DNA of 58,107 bases from Pseudomonadota bacterium (GTDB taxonomy: Bacteria > Pseudomonadota > Gammaproteobacteria > Steroidobacterales > Steroidobacteraceae), in NCBI GenBank assembly GCA_021815925.1, contig JAKAZL010000008.1, positions 1 through 58,107 on the forward strand, written 5' to 3'. A program made the position numbers and the translations under genes. Shown one piece after another: positions 1 through 9,347 of this stretch. Numbering within the stretch: position 1 is the stretch's first letter; every line of letters begins with the position of its first letter. The notes under the pieces are model-generated. The model was not told where the DNA came from. It did not search any database and saw nothing but the letters and a program-made list of their open reading frames with translations.

Positions 1-155
1 ATCGCAACCAGGGCACCGACTACGGCCGGGTGCTCGCCGGCATTCAGGTGAGCGCCGAGGAGCGCCCCGAGTTCCTGCAGCATCTGAACGAGCTGCACTA
101 CGAGTACGCGGACGAGACCGCCAATCCAGCCTACCGGATATTCCTCGGCGCCTGA
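1..155 (+). CDS. ilvA: Threonine ammonia-lyase (threonine deaminase), C-terminal end only
   Basis: Partial gene entering from the left edge; reading starts at base 3 and ends with TGA at 153-155. The 50 visible residues match the end of the C-terminal ACT-like regulatory domain of biosynthetic IlvA: a Gly-Thr-Asp-Tyr-Gly-Arg-Val stretch, then Asn-Glu-Leu and a Asp-Glu-Thr-x-Asn-Pro-Ala segment before a terminal Phe-Leu-Gly-Ala. IlvA is a PLP enzyme that converts threonine to 2-oxobutanoate, the first step of isoleucine synthesis, and this domain normally carries isoleucine feedback inhibition. The catalytic domain lies outside the window. The call rests on recalled family similarity over a short segment. 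Confidence 0.85.
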   Translation, partial: RNQGTDYGRVLAGIQVSAEERPEFLQHLNELHYEYADETANPAYRIFLGA

Positions 156-168
156 TCTGCAACCGGTC

Positions 169-193
169 CCGGGCGGCCGGACGCATCGCCCGG
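169..193. terminator. Possible bidirectional hairpin between convergent genes
   Basis: A 7-bp inverted repeat (CCGGGCG at 169-175, CGCCCGG at 187-193) with an 11-nt loop lies between the convergent ends of ilvA and the CBS-domain gene. There is no clear U-tract on either side, so a terminator role is only suggested by position. Confidence 0.3.
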
Positions 194-197
194 CGCC

Positions 198-638
198 TCA
201 TCCGTGAATATAACTCTCGAGCTGCTCAATGGTGCGCCGCTGCTCCTCGATCAGAGACTTCACGAGGTCCCCGATCGACACAACGCCGATCACTCGGCCG
301 CCGTCCACCACCGGCAGGTGGCGAATGCGCCGCTCGGTCATCAGAACCATGCACTGCTGAACAGTAGTCTCAGGCGTGACCGTGAGCACCGGCGAGCTCA
401 TGATCTGCGCGACCGGCGTGTCCGCGGACGCCCGCCCACGCAGCACGACCTTGCGGGCGTAGTCGCGCTCCGAGACGATCCCGGCCAGCGCACCGGCGCT
501 CATCACGAGCAGCGCGCCGACGCCGTGCTCGGCCATGGCGCGCACCGCCTCGATAACCGGCGCATCCGGCGCAATACTGAACAGCGTGGCGGGCTTGCTC
601 GCGAGCAGGTGGCGTACGTGAGTCATGTCAGCCTCCAC
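198..638 (-). CDS. Tandem CBS-domain protein
   Basis: A 146-residue cytoplasmic protein made almost entirely of two CBS motifs, about residues 13-70 and 78-138, each with the typical pattern ending in Gly-(Ile/Val)-(Val/Ile)-Ser-x-x-Asp. CBS pairs bind adenosine nucleotides such as AMP, ATP or SAM and usually act as sensors. No catalytic domain is attached, so this is a stand-alone CBS protein of the kind often annotated as a signal-transduction or IMPDH-like CBS protein. The partner is unknown. A second Met at residue 5 (base 626) is an equally possible start. It is convergent with ilvA and appears monocistronic. Confidence 0.85.
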   Translation of the reverse strand: MEADMTHVRHLLASKPATLFSIAPDAPVIEAVRAMAEHGVGALLVMSAGALAGIVSERDYARKVVLRGRASADTPVAQIMSSPVLTVTPETTVQQCMVLMTERRIRHLPVVDGGRVIGVVSIGDLVKSLIEEQRRTIEQLESYIHG

Positions 639-687
639 TGCGGCACGACGCGGCGTGCCGTGACGGGATACTGGGCTGAGCGTACGC

Positions 688-1413
688 CTAGCGGGGAGCG
701 ACCGCCACTGTCATGTTGACGCTGGCGTTCACCGGAATCGTCCCCGACTCGATCGGCGTCGGGGATCCGGGACGAGCGACCGGGATGGCCTGCTGATACA
801 GCCGGGGACCGCCGGGGCCGGACCACGCCCGGCCCGCTCCGCCCGACTCGACCGATACGATGCGCACGACCCTGAGCCCGAGCGCCGCCGCAAGCGCGCC
901 GGCCTCCTCCCGGGCCCGATGCGCCGCGCGGGCCAGGGCGCGCAACCGGACGGCCTGCGGATGGCGCAGGGCAAAGCGCAGGTCCTGCTGCAGGTTGGCG
1001 CCCGCTCCGTTCGCCGCGTCGATCACGGCGGCGATGCGCCCGAGATCATCCAGTCGCACCTGGACCTGGTTGGTCACCGCGTAGCCGGTCGGCGTTGGCG
1101 GCTTGCCGTCGCTGTGGTACTGGTACTGCGGCGCCAGGGTGTAGCCCGTCGTCGTCAGCTGTGCGCCGGGGCCGCTGGCCTTGCGCACCGCGCCGATCAC
1201 CCGAGCGAGGCGGGTGGCGTTGTCCGCGGCCGCGACGTTGGGGCTGGGCGCGACGGTCCTGACACCGACATCAATGTAGACGCGGTCCGGGGCACGGGAG
1301 ACGGTCGCCTCGGCACTGACGCGCACGATCGCGGGGGCAGGGCCGCCCGGGAGCGTCTTGGCGAAGGCCAGCGCCGGCACGAGAACCAGAGCGGGAAGGA
1401 TCAGGTGTTTCAT
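688..1413 (-). CDS. SIMPL domain (DUF541) exported protein
   Basis: A 241-residue protein with a short Sec-type signal peptide (residues 1 to about 18, Lys-His then a hydrophobic core and Ala-Phe-Ala). The rest fits the SIMPL/DUF541 family: an early region on oscillating, paired residues, a central Gly-Tyr-x-Leu-x-Pro-Gln-Tyr motif near residue 105 and a long Ala/Arg-rich helix. SIMPL proteins are periplasmic or outer-membrane proteins of poorly defined role, linked in some bacteria to oxidative stress. It is the last gene of a minus-strand group starting with the hydrolase at 4872, 45 bases after the ABC permease stop, so it is probably co-transcribed. Confidence 0.85.
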   Translation of the reverse strand: MKHLILPALVLVPALAFAKTLPGGPAPAIVRVSAEATVSRAPDRVYIDVGVRTVAPSPNVAAADNATRLARVIGAVRKASGPGAQLTTTGYTLAPQYQYHSDGKPPTPTGYAVTNQVQVRLDDLGRIAAVIDAANGAGANLQQDLRFALRHPQAVRLRALARAAHRAREEAGALAAALGLRVVRIVSVESGGAGRAWSGPGGPRLYQQAIPVARPGSPTPIESGTIPVNASVNMTVAVAPR

Positions 1414-1458
1414 GACCGAGTACTCCGTTGCTCCGCAGGGAAATCGCTGCCACGCGGC

Positions 1459-2634
1459 TCAACCGAGCAGCTTCTCGCGCCGGTACAGCCGGCCGGCGAG
1501 AATCATCAGCGCGACGCCCAGTGCGAGCGTGACAGTTACTGAAATGGCGGTATCGAGTCTCGGCAGCGGCTGGGCCCGCAGCAGGCTCATGATGATGAAA
1601 TGCTGACTGAGCGAGGGCACCGCCATCAGTGCCGGACGCGGCCGCAACCCGAGAATGTTGGCGAAGATGAGCGGCAGCGTCGGCACGAGCAGCACCAGTC
1701 CGACGTAGGTCTGCGCTTCCCGGTAGCTGCGCGTGTAGGAGGCGACGAGCGTCATCAGCGCCGCCCCCACCGGGATCAGCGGCAGACAGCCGAGCACGAT
1801 GCCCGCGGCGACGGCGGGACCGAAATTCACGCTCATGCCGAGCCGGTCGAGGCCGATGTGCCGCAGCGCGAAGGAGAACGCGCCGACGGTCAGAATGAGC
1901 GATACGCCCATCACCGCGCAGGCCGCGAGCATTTTGCCGTACACGAGCTGTTCGCGCTTGACCGGCATCGTCAGCAGCGGCTCGAGCGAGCCGCGCTCGC
2001 GCTCCCCGGCGGTGGTATCGATCGCGATGTACAGACCGCTCATGAGCATGGTGAACAGGATCGCGTAGCTCAGCATACCGAGGACGAGCGCTGCGCGGCT
2101 CTGGGGGGTGGAGATGTCGATCGGATGCAGCGCGATCGGCGCGAGCAGCTGCGGATCGAGACCGCGCGCCACCAGGCGCAACCGCGCGATCGCCCCGCCA
2201 TACATGGCGATCAACGCGCTCAGACGCTGCACGTGGGCCTGGACCGCGCGGTTGGATTCATCGGCATACAGTCGCAGCGGGGCGGGCCGGCCGGCAGCGA
2301 GCCGCGCGCCGAAGTCGCGCGGCACATACAGCAGCGGTCCGTGCGAGCGCTCGACCCGGCGACGCGCCTGGTCGCGGTCGGCCCGCACCGGCTCGATCCG
2401 CACGCCGTACTGACCCAGGAAAGCCACCAGCCGCGGCGCGCGCCGCGCGTGCGCAACCTCGAGCGTGATGGGTCGGTCGCTCGGGGCACCGCCGTGGCGA
2501 ATGGCCAGCGACAGCACCACACCGATCAGCGCGGGCATCAGCAGCGGACCGAGCACCAGTGTTGCGATCAGTGAGCGCCGATCGCGCAGCGTCTCGCCGA
2601 ATTCCTTGCGGAATACCCGCCACACCGCCGTCAC
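1459..2634 (-). CDS. ABC-2 family transporter permease (NatB-like)
   Basis: A 391-residue inner-membrane protein. An N-terminal Lys/Glu/Arg-rich amphipathic stretch and one membrane segment (about 22-44) are followed by a large periplasmic loop, then about five membrane segments between residues 180 and 385. This one-plus-loop-plus-five layout is that of ABC-2 export permeases such as NatB (Na+ efflux). Its start overlaps the stop of the upstream ATPase by 4 bases (ATGA), which implies translational coupling and a shared complex. The substrate cannot be read from sequence; NatB similarity is by architecture only. Confidence 0.82.
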   Translation of the reverse strand: MTAVWRVFRKEFGETLRDRRSLIATLVLGPLLMPALIGVVLSLAIRHGGAPSDRPITLEVAHARRAPRLVAFLGQYGVRIEPVRADRDQARRRVERSHGPLLYVPRDFGARLAAGRPAPLRLYADESNRAVQAHVQRLSALIAMYGGAIARLRLVARGLDPQLLAPIALHPIDISTPQSRAALVLGMLSYAILFTMLMSGLYIAIDTTAGERERGSLEPLLTMPVKREQLVYGKMLAACAVMGVSLILTVGAFSFALRHIGLDRLGMSVNFGPAVAAGIVLGCLPLIPVGAALMTLVASYTRSYREAQTYVGLVLLVPTLPLIFANILGLRPRPALMAVPSLSQHFIIMSLLRAQPLPRLDTAISVTVTLALGVALMILAGRLYRREKLLG

Positions 2635-3368
2635 GTGGAGGTCCCTTCGCGCTCCAGGCCCACCAGCCGCACGAACGCCTCCTCCAGCGAGGGGGTGTCG
2701 GCGCGCACCTTGAGCTCCTCCGGCGTCGCCTGCACGAGCACCGTGCCACCAGCGATCACGATCAGCTCGTCACACAGCGCCGCGACCTCCTGCATGACAT
2801 GACTCGAGAACAGGATGCAGTGCCCCTCGGAGCGCAGCTCGACGAGAATGCGGCGCAGCGTGCGCACGGCCATGACGTCGAGTCCGTTGGTCGGCTCATC
2901 GAGCAGAACATTGCGCGGCTCGTGCACCAGTGCCCGCGCCAGCGCGGTCTTGACGCGCTGTCCCTGCGAGAACCCCTTGGCCGCCCGGTCGGCGAACGCA
3001 TCCATCTCCAGACGGCGGATCAGCTCGGCGGTTCGTGCGCGCCGCACGCGGCGCGCAAGCCCCTGGAGCGCGCCGAAGTACTCGATGTTCTCGCGCGCGG
3101 TAAGGTTCGGATACAACCCCGCGCCATGCGGCAGCACTCCCATGTGGCGGCGGGCCTCGAGGGGCTCGCCGAGAATGCTGATCCCGTCGATCCAGGCCTC
3201 GCCCCCGTCGGGCGCAAGCACCGTGTAGAGCATGCGCAGCGTCGTGGACTTGCCCGCCCCGTTCGGGCCGAGCAGGCCCGTGATGCGTCCGTCGGCGGCC
3301 CGCAAGGTCACCCCGCCGACCGCCGTGACGGTGCCGAACCGCTTGATCAATCCCTGCGCCTCGATCAT
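2631..3368 (-). CDS. ABC transporter ATP-binding protein (NatA-like)
   Basis: A 245-residue ATPase with all nucleotide-binding motifs: Walker A Gly-Pro-Asn-Gly-Ala-Gly-Lys-Ser-Thr near residues 34-42, a signature Phe-Ser-Gln-Gly-Gln-Arg near 133, Walker B with Leu-Asp-Glu-Pro near 157, and the switch His in Ser-Ser-His near 189. It belongs to the NatA/CcmA-type exporters and pairs with the permease that follows by a 4-base overlap. It starts 13 bases after the secreted hydrolase gene. The trio of exported hydrolase, ATPase and permease suggests export or modification of one substrate, but nothing here identifies it. Confidence 0.9.
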   Translation of the reverse strand: MIEAQGLIKRFGTVTAVGGVTLRAADGRITGLLGPNGAGKSTTLRMLYTVLAPDGGEAWIDGISILGEPLEARRHMGVLPHGAGLYPNLTARENIEYFGALQGLARRVRRARTAELIRRLEMDAFADRAAKGFSQGQRVKTALARALVHEPRNVLLDEPTNGLDVMAVRTLRRILVELRSEGHCILFSSHVMQEVAALCDELIVIAGGTVLVQATPEELKVRADTPSLEEAFVRLVGLEREGTST

Positions 3369-3381
3369 GCCGGCATGCCCC

Positions 3382-4872
3382 TCACGGCCCCGGTCCGTTC
3401 AGGGTGAGGAAGAACGGCATCGGCTGCAGCGCCTGGATACACCCGGTGTCCAGACCCGCGACCGAGGCGCGCACGATGAACTGCGCCATGATCCGGTCCA
3501 TGCACGGATCGAGCAGCTGCCCGTGGCCGAACCGCGGAACCACGACGCTCAGGCTGTTCGGATAGCCGCGTGCGGCCTCAGCCGCATAGCGGGGCGGCGT
3601 GATCGGATCGTCGCCCCCGGACAGCAGCAGCACGGGAACGTCCGAGTGCAGCGGCGCGTGAAACGCCACCCCGACCGGTCCCTTGGGCCAGAGCGCGCAC
3701 ACCGTCTGCAACTCGCGCAACGGGGCCGTGCCGAGGAACGTGCTGCGCATCTCGGTGCGCTGCGCGGCGGTGACCCGGTAGAAGGGCACGTCCTCGGAGC
3801 AGACCACGGTGTTGTTCATGCCGACGGCGACCGCGCCGCTGTACAGCCGGTCGATCAGCAGAAACTGCCCGGCGAGCGGGGCGTAGTTGCCGTCGGTCGC
3901 AGCATGCAGATCCAGCGGCAGCAACGCGGCGAGCGCCGGGGTATAGCTGGCGAGCCGCAGCACCTGCCCGAACTGGTAGCTCGTCAGGCGCATCCGTACG
4001 GGGGTCCCACGGGTCGGATCGGACACGGTGAGGGCGACAGGGTGCGCGGCGAGCGCGGCGCTCACCTGCGCGTAGTCGCGCAGTGGATCGCCGAAGCGGG
4101 CCCGGCACGAGGCCGCCGCGGCACACGCGGCGAGGATGCGCTCAAGCGCCTGCTGCGCACTGATGGCGCTCATTGCGCCGATGGGCAGCTGCGGCGGCAC
4201 CACCCCATCGAGGATCATGCTGCGCACGCGCGCGGGAAAGCGGCGCAGGTATTCCTGCGCCACCACCGTGCCGTAGGAGGAGCCGTACAGATCGATCTGC
4301 CGGTAGCCGAGCGCGGCTCGCACGCGGTCCAGATCATCGACGGCCAGATCCGTGGTGTAGTAGCGGACGTGCGCGTGGGTGCGCAGGTGCGCCAGGCACT
4401 GCTCGGCCTGCCGGGCGATCTCGGCGCTCGTCGGCGGTCCGGCATCGGTGCCGCGTGCATGCCCGTGCGGGCACGTGAGCGCATTGGATCCGCCGGTACC
4501 GCGCTGGTCGACCAGGACGATGTCCCGATCGCGGTGGATCAGGGCAAAGGCGCTCGCCACGCTGGCGTAGAAGGTGCCCGCCGCCTCACCGGGCCCTCCC
4601 GCCAGCACGAACAACGGATCGGGACGGGCCACGGTGCTCACCGCCGGCACGACCGCCACCGCGAGGCGGATCTGCCGCCCGCGGGGATCGGCGGGATTCT
4701 CCGCGACGGGCAGTCTGCCGCACTCGGCCTTGACCAGTTGCAGCGCATCGCTCGAGCGCAGCGTGCAGGGCGCGAGCGCCAGGCGCCGCGCCGGCGCGGC
4801 GCGGCCGGCGACTGCCGCGCTCGGTGCCAGCGCCAGCGCGAGAAGCACTAGGGATGCTGCGGTCCGCCTCAC
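3382..4872 (-). CDS. Secreted alpha/beta hydrolase, peptidase S33-like (TAP-like)
   Basis: A 496-residue exported hydrolase with a signal peptide (residues 1 to about 24). The alpha/beta-hydrolase core has an oxyanion-type Gly-Gly-Pro-Gly at 92-95, the nucleophile elbow Gly-Ser-Ser-Tyr-Gly at 197-201 (Ser199), an acid Gly-Gly-Asp-Asp-Pro-Ile near 425 and the catalytic His in Phe-Gly-His-Gly near 456. The inserted lid and C-terminal Cys residues resemble tripeptidyl aminopeptidases and related S33 peptidases that act on short peptides. It is first in an operon with an ABC exporter and a SIMPL protein, and is divergent from mnmG with 68 bases between. Exact substrate unknown. Confidence 0.85.
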   Translation of the reverse strand: MRRTAASLVLLALALAPSAAVAGRAAPARRLALAPCTLRSSDALQLVKAECGRLPVAENPADPRGRQIRLAVAVVPAVSTVARPDPLFVLAGGPGEAAGTFYASVASAFALIHRDRDIVLVDQRGTGGSNALTCPHGHARGTDAGPPTSAEIARQAEQCLAHLRTHAHVRYYTTDLAVDDLDRVRAALGYRQIDLYGSSYGTVVAQEYLRRFPARVRSMILDGVVPPQLPIGAMSAISAQQALERILAACAAAASCRARFGDPLRDYAQVSAALAAHPVALTVSDPTRGTPVRMRLTSYQFGQVLRLASYTPALAALLPLDLHAATDGNYAPLAGQFLLIDRLYSGAVAVGMNNTVVCSEDVPFYRVTAAQRTEMRSTFLGTAPLRELQTVCALWPKGPVGVAFHAPLHSDVPVLLLSGGDDPITPPRYAAEAARGYPNSLSVVVPRFGHGQLLDPCMDRIMAQFIVRASVAGLDTGCIQALQPMPFFLTLNGPGP

Positions 4873-4940
4873 GGTTACGCATCATAAAGCAAGGCTCCCC
4901 GGCGCGCCGTTTGGGCCGGGCCCCGGGGGTGCACTACACT

Positions 4941-6866
4941 ATGCCGATGCGATTCGCTCATTCGTACGACGTCATCGTCATTGGCGGCGGGCACGCCGGG
5001 ACCGAGGCAGCCCTCGCGGCCGCGCGGATGGGCGCGCGTACGCTGCTGCTCACCCAGAACGTCGAGACGGTCGGGCAGATGAGCTGCAATCCAGCCATTG
5101 GCGGCATCGGCAAGGGCCACCTGGTGCGGGAGATCGACGCCCTCGGAGGTGCAATGGCCCGCGCGACCGACCGCGCCGGCATCCAGTTCCGCACCCTGAA
5201 CGGCAGCAAGGGACCGGCCGTGCGCGCCACCCGGGCGCAGGCCGACCGCCAGCTCTACAAGCGCGCGATCCGTGCGCTGCTCGAGGCCGAACCGCGCCTG
5301 TCGGTGTTCCAGCAGGAGGTGGCCGACCTGCTCGTCGAGGGCCAGAGCGTGCGCGGCGCCCTTACCGTGAGCGGCATCCTGTTCGAGGCGCCCCGCGTGG
5401 TGCTGACGGTGGGGACATTCCTCGGCGGTCGGATCCATGTCGGTCTCGACAACCATGCCGGTGGGCGCGCCGGCGATCCGCCGTCGAACCGCCTCGCCGC
5501 CCGCCTGCGGGAGCTGCCGCTGCGGGTGGGCCGGCTGAAGACCGGCACGCCACCGCGCCTCGACGGGCGCACCCTCGATTATTCACGCATGACGGTGCAG
5601 GAGAGCGACGATCCGCTGCCGGTCTTCTCCTTCCTCGGCCACACCGCCGAGCACCCGCGCCAGATCGCCTGCCACATCACGCACACCACCGAGCGCACGC
5701 ACGAGATCATCCGCGCGGCGAGCGACCGCTCACCGCTGTTCACCGGCGCCATCGAGGGGATCGGACCGCGCTACTGCCCGTCGATCGAAGACAAGGTGGT
5801 GCGCTTCGCCGAGCGCAGCTCGCATCAGATTTTCGTCGAGCCCGAGGGCCTCGACACGCACGAGATCTATCCCAACGGAATCTCCACCAGCCTGCCGTAC
5901 GACGTGCAGGTCGCGCTCGTGCGGAGCATTCCGGGGTTCGAGCAGGCGCATCTGACGCGGCCGGGCTACGCCATCGAATACGACTACTTCGATCCGCGCG
6001 ACCTGCGTCCCTCGCTCGAGACCCGGGTGCTCGGCGGGCTGTACTTTGCCGGCCAGATCAACGGCACCACCGGGTACGAAGAGGCGGCGGCCCAGGGCCT
6101 GCTTGCCGGCATCAATGCGGCGCTCGCGATGCGCGCCGAGGCGCCCTGGGTCCCGCAGCGCAGCGAGGGGTATCTCGGTGTCCTGGTGGATGACCTGGTT
6201 ACTCGCGGCACGCGTGAGCCGTACCGGATGTTCACCAGCCGGGCCGAGCATCGCCTGCTGCTGCGCGAGGACAATGCCGACGCCCGCCTGACGCCGATCG
6301 GTCGACGCCTGGGCCTGGTCGACGACGAGCGCTGGACACTGTTCGAGCTCAAGCAGCGGCGCATCGAGCGCGAGGTGCAGCGGCTGCGCGCGGTGCGGCT
6401 GCGCCCGGACACTGTCGATACCGCCTGGTGCGAGCGGGTCCTCGGCGGGCCGCTCGGCCGCGACGTCTCGGCATTCGAACTGCTGCGCCGTCCGGAAGTC
6501 GGTTACGCGACGCTGCTGCAGGTCATCGGCGCGCCCGATGAGGATTCGCCACGCGAGAACGATGGGCGCATCGCCGCACAGCTGCGCACCCAGGTGGAAG
6601 CGCTGGCCAAGTATGCCGGCTACATCGAGCGTCAACAGGACGAGATCGACCGCCAGCGCCGCAACGAGGAGACCCGCTTGCCCGATGACATCGATTACGC
6701 GGACGTGGCCGGACTGTCGCACGAGGTGCGCGCCCGGCTCTGCGAATACCGGCCGGCAACGGTCGGTCAGGCGGGGCGCGTGCCCGGGGTGACTCCGGCA
6801 GCGGTCACGCTGTTGCTGGTGCACCTGAAGAAGCGGGCGCTGGCACAGGGAATCCGCGTCGCATGA
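4941..6866 (+). CDS. mnmG: tRNA U34 carboxymethylaminomethyl-modifying enzyme MnmG (GidA)
   Basis: A 641-residue FAD protein that with MnmE installs the carboxymethylaminomethyl group on wobble uridine of certain tRNAs. The FAD motif Gly-Gly-Gly-His-Ala-Gly is at residues 15-20. Both MnmG signatures are present: [10 protein letters not shown] near 275, and [12 protein letters not shown] near 370. The C-terminal 120 residues are the helical MnmE/tRNA-binding domain. The frame is open back to 4824, but ATG 4941 (after a G-rich stretch, two codons before another ATG) gives the family's usual length and N-terminus. It overlaps pyrF by 4 bases, an unusual pairing since rsmG often follows mnmG. Confidence 0.97.
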   Translation: MPMRFAHSYDVIVIGGGHAGTEAALAAARMGARTLLLTQNVETVGQMSCNPAIGGIGKGHLVREIDALGGAMARATDRAGIQFRTLNGSKGPAVRATRAQADRQLYKRAIRALLEAEPRLSVFQQEVADLLVEGQSVRGALTVSGILFEAPRVVLTVGTFLGGRIHVGLDNHAGGRAGDPPSNRLAARLRELPLRVGRLKTGTPPRLDGRTLDYSRMTVQESDDPLPVFSFLGHTAEHPRQIACHITHTTERTHEIIRAASDRSPLFTGAIEGIGPRYCPSIEDKVVRFAERSSHQIFVEPEGLDTHEIYPNGISTSLPYDVQVALVRSIPGFEQAHLTRPGYAIEYDYFDPRDLRPSLETRVLGGLYFAGQINGTTGYEEAAAQGLLAGINAALAMRAEAPWVPQRSEGYLGVLVDDLVTRGTREPYRMFTSRAEHRLLLREDNADARLTPIGRRLGLVDDERWTLFELKQRRIEREVQRLRAVRLRPDTVDTAWCERVLGGPLGRDVSAFELLRRPEVGYATLLQVIGAPDEDSPRENDGRIAAQLRTQVEALAKYAGYIERQQDEIDRQRRNEETRLPDDIDYADVAGLSHEVRARLCEYRPATVGQAGRVPGVTPAAVTLLLVHLKKRALAQGIRVA

Positions 6867-7699
6867 GCGCGTTCATCACGCGACTTGAGCGCTGCTGGGC
6901 GCAGAGCGACTCGCTGGTGTGCGTCGGGCTCGATCCGGAAATCGAGCGCTTTCCGCGGCACATCGCCGCGCACGCCTCGCCCATCTTCCAGTTCAACAAA
7001 GCGATCATCGACGCGACGGCGGACCTGGTGTGCGCCTACAAGCCGCAGTTCGCGCACTACGCCGCATACGAAGCCGAGGATCAGCTACAGCGCACCATCG
7101 AGTACATCCACGCCACGTACCCGCGCGTACCGGTGATCCTCGATGCCAAGCGCGGCGACGTCGGCAATACCGCCGAGCGCTATGCCATCGAGGCATTCGA
7201 GCGCTATGGAGCGGACGCGGTGACCGTCAATCCCTACCTCGGCACCGATTCGCTCGAGCCCTACCTGACGCATGCGGACCGCGGCGTCATCGTGCTGTGC
7301 CGCACCTCCAATCCCGGCGCGCGCGACCTGCAGGACCTCATCGTCGGCGGCTCCGGCCAGCGGCTCTACCACGTCGTGGCGGAACTCGCCGCGCGGCAGT
7401 GGAACACACGCGGCAACTGTCTGCTGGTGGTCGGCGCCACCTATCCGCAGGAGCTCGCGCAGGTGCGCCGCATCGTCGGGGACATGCCGCTGCTCGTACC
7501 GGGCGTGGGCGCCCAGGGCGGTGATGTCGCCGCAGCGGTGCGCAGCGGCCAGACCGCCGCGGGCGCGGGACTCATCATCAGCTCCTCGCGAGGAATCCTG
7601 TACGCCTCCGGGGGCGAGGACTTCGCCGCCGCGGCGCGCAGCGCGACCGAGCGGCTGCGCGAACAAATCAACGCGCATCGCGTTCGCCCGGCACACTGA
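6863..7699 (+). CDS. pyrF: Orotidine 5'-phosphate decarboxylase, type 2 subfamily
   Basis: A 278-residue enzyme that decarboxylates OMP to UMP, the last step of de novo pyrimidine synthesis. The catalytic Asp-Ala-Lys-Arg-Gly-Asp motif at residues 94-99 (Lys96), followed by Val-Gly-Asn-Thr-Ala, is the form seen in the longer type 2 subfamily rather than the roughly 230-residue E. coli type. The N-terminal Gly-Leu-Asp-Pro substrate loop (22-25) and a late Ser-Ser-Arg-Gly phosphate site near 241 are also present. Its ATG overlaps the mnmG stop (ATGA), and the next gene begins immediately after its TGA. Confidence 0.95.
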   Translation: MSAFITRLERCWAQSDSLVCVGLDPEIERFPRHIAAHASPIFQFNKAIIDATADLVCAYKPQFAHYAAYEAEDQLQRTIEYIHATYPRVPVILDAKRGDVGNTAERYAIEAFERYGADAVTVNPYLGTDSLEPYLTHADRGVIVLCRTSNPGARDLQDLIVGGSGQRLYHVVAELAARQWNTRGNCLLVVGATYPQELAQVRRIVGDMPLLVPGVGAQGGDVAAAVRSGQTAAGAGLIISSSRGILYASGGEDFAAAARSATERLREQINAHRVRPAH

Positions 7700-9325
7700 A
7701 TGCCCATGGACGGTCGGCTGGTCCGCGGCATCGTGGTCCTGCTTGCGCTCGGCGCGCTCGGCGGGTGCACCGGGCGAGGCGCGCCGGTGGCGCGCACCGC
7801 CGCGGACAACGTGCTCCTGCACGGCCTGGATCTCGAGCCGGACTCGCTCGACCCGCAGAAGGCGCGCTCCGTCGAGGCACAGCGCGTGCTGCGGGACATC
7901 TGTGAAGGTCTGACGACGCTCGACCGGCACGGTCGCCCGGCTCCAGGGATCGCCACCGGCTGGACGGTCAGCGCCGACGGTAAGACCTACACGTTCATGC
8001 TGCGGCACGACGCACGCTGGTCGAGCGGCGCACCGGTGGTGGCGGCGGACTTCGTGGCAGGCCTGCGCCGCCTGGTCGACCCGCACACGGCGTCCGATTA
8101 CGCCGAAGTCGTGAGCGTCATCCGCCATGCCCCCGGCATCATCGCGGGACGACGAGCGGTCACGACTCTCGGGGTTGCCGACCCGACGCCTTACACCGTG
8201 ACGATCCGGCTACGCGCGCCGGCGCATTATCTGCCCGCCCTGCTGGCGCATCCGGCGACCTGTCCGGTCGACCCGGCGTTGCTGCAGCGCTATGGCGCCT
8301 CGTACGCCCAGCCCGGCCACATGCCCTCCGACGGTGCATTCGTGCTGACCCAATGGGTGCATGGGTCCTACATCGAGCTGACGCGCAACCCGGACTACTG
8401 GCGCAATGCCGCCACACGCCTCTCGGGCGTACGCTACGTCATCGCGACCGACGAGAATGCCGAGCTCGAGATGTACCGGGCCGGCGAGCTCGACATCATG
8501 GATGTAGTGCCGCGGACTGAGATGGGCTGGATCCGCTCGCACCTTGGCGGACAGCTGCACATCGAGCCGGAACTCGGCACCTACTATTACGGCTTCAATC
8601 TGCGCCGTGCGCCGTTCAAGGGCGCGCGCGGCCTGCGCCGGGCGCTCACCCTGGTGATCGATCGGGACAAGCTGACACGCTTCGTGCTGCGCGCCGGTGA
8701 GCGGCCCGCCTACAGCTGGGTGCCGCCGGGGACCGACGGCTACCAGGCGCAGGTGCCCGCCTGGAGTCGGCTAGGTATGGCCGCGCGCATCAGCGAAGCG
8801 CGGCGCCTGTACGCCGCGGCCGGTTACTCCGCGGCGCACCCGTTGAGCTTCACGCTCGAATACAACACCGGAGAGATTCACGAGGACATCGCGCTCGCGG
8901 TCGCCTCCATGTGGCGGGAGGCGCTCGGGGTGCGCGTCCGGTTGCGCCGCGAGGACTTCAGCTCCCTGATGCACGATGTCGAGAGCGGCAAGGCCACCAT
9001 GTTCCGCTCGAGTTGGATCGGGGACTACAACGATCCGTACACCTTCGCCCAGTACTTCAAGAGCGACTTCGGCATCAACCTGCCGCACTACGATGATCCC
9101 GCATACGACCGCCTGGTCGACCGGGCCGAAGCCACGCTCGATCCGACGCGGCGCGCCGCCCTGCTCGAGCAGGCCGAGCGGCTGATGCTGCACGACCAGC
9201 CGATCATCCCGCTGTACTTCTACGTCAGCAAGCATCTGGTCCGCCCGCGCGTGACCGGCTGGTACGACAACGTCATGGACGTCACGTACAGCCGGAATCT
9301 CGGCCTGCGGGCCGCCGCGCCGTAA
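7700..9325 (+). CDS. OppA-family peptide/oligopeptide-binding lipoprotein
   Basis: A 541-residue extracytoplasmic solute-binding protein of family 5 (SBP_bac_5). The N-terminus is a lipoprotein signal: Arg residues, a hydrophobic core and a lipobox Leu-Gly-Gly-Cys with Cys23, so it should be anchored in the inner membrane. The mature part starts with the family's Leu-Asp-Pro-Gln region near residue 50, then a long two-lobed domain with a Tyr-Tyr-x-Phe-Asn-x-x-x-x-Pro-Phe segment near 295 and a final Gln-Pro-Ile-Ile-Pro-Leu-Tyr strand near 500. It starts at the base after the pyrF stop. No permease or ATPase genes accompany it, so it either serves a transporter encoded elsewhere or has another periplasmic role. 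Confidence 0.9.
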   Translation: MPMDGRLVRGIVVLLALGALGGCTGRGAPVARTAADNVLLHGLDLEPDSLDPQKARSVEAQRVLRDICEGLTTLDRHGRPAPGIATGWTVSADGKTYTFMLRHDARWSSGAPVVAADFVAGLRRLVDPHTASDYAEVVSVIRHAPGIIAGRRAVTTLGVADPTPYTVTIRLRAPAHYLPALLAHPATCPVDPALLQRYGASYAQPGHMPSDGAFVLTQWVHGSYIELTRNPDYWRNAATRLSGVRYVIATDENAELEMYRAGELDIMDVVPRTEMGWIRSHLGGQLHIEPELGTYYYGFNLRRAPFKGARGLRRALTLVIDRDKLTRFVLRAGERPAYSWVPPGTDGYQAQVPAWSRLGMAARISEARRLYAAAGYSAAHPLSFTLEYNTGEIHEDIALAVASMWREALGVRVRLRREDFSSLMHDVESGKATMFRSSWIGDYNDPYTFAQYFKSDFGINLPHYDDPAYDRLVDRAEATLDPTRRAALLEQAERLMLHDQPIIPLYFYVSKHLVRPRVTGWYDNVMDVTYSRNLGLRAAAP

Positions 9326-9347
9326 ACCGGCCGCCGCGCGGCGACTG

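Noticed and set aside
3232-4851. Long plus-strand open frame opposite the ABC ATPase and hydrolase genes
   Set aside because: Antisense shadow with low-complexity Arg/His/Gln content; the minus strand carries recognisable enzymes.
4574-6193. Long plus-strand open frame overlapping the hydrolase and mnmG
   Set aside because: Arg/Pro/Gly-rich shadow typical of GC-rich DNA; mnmG in another frame has full family motifs.
9326-9347. Terminator between the OppA-like gene and trkH
   Set aside because: The CGCCGCGCGGCG palindrome lacks room for a hairpin loop and has no U-tract.
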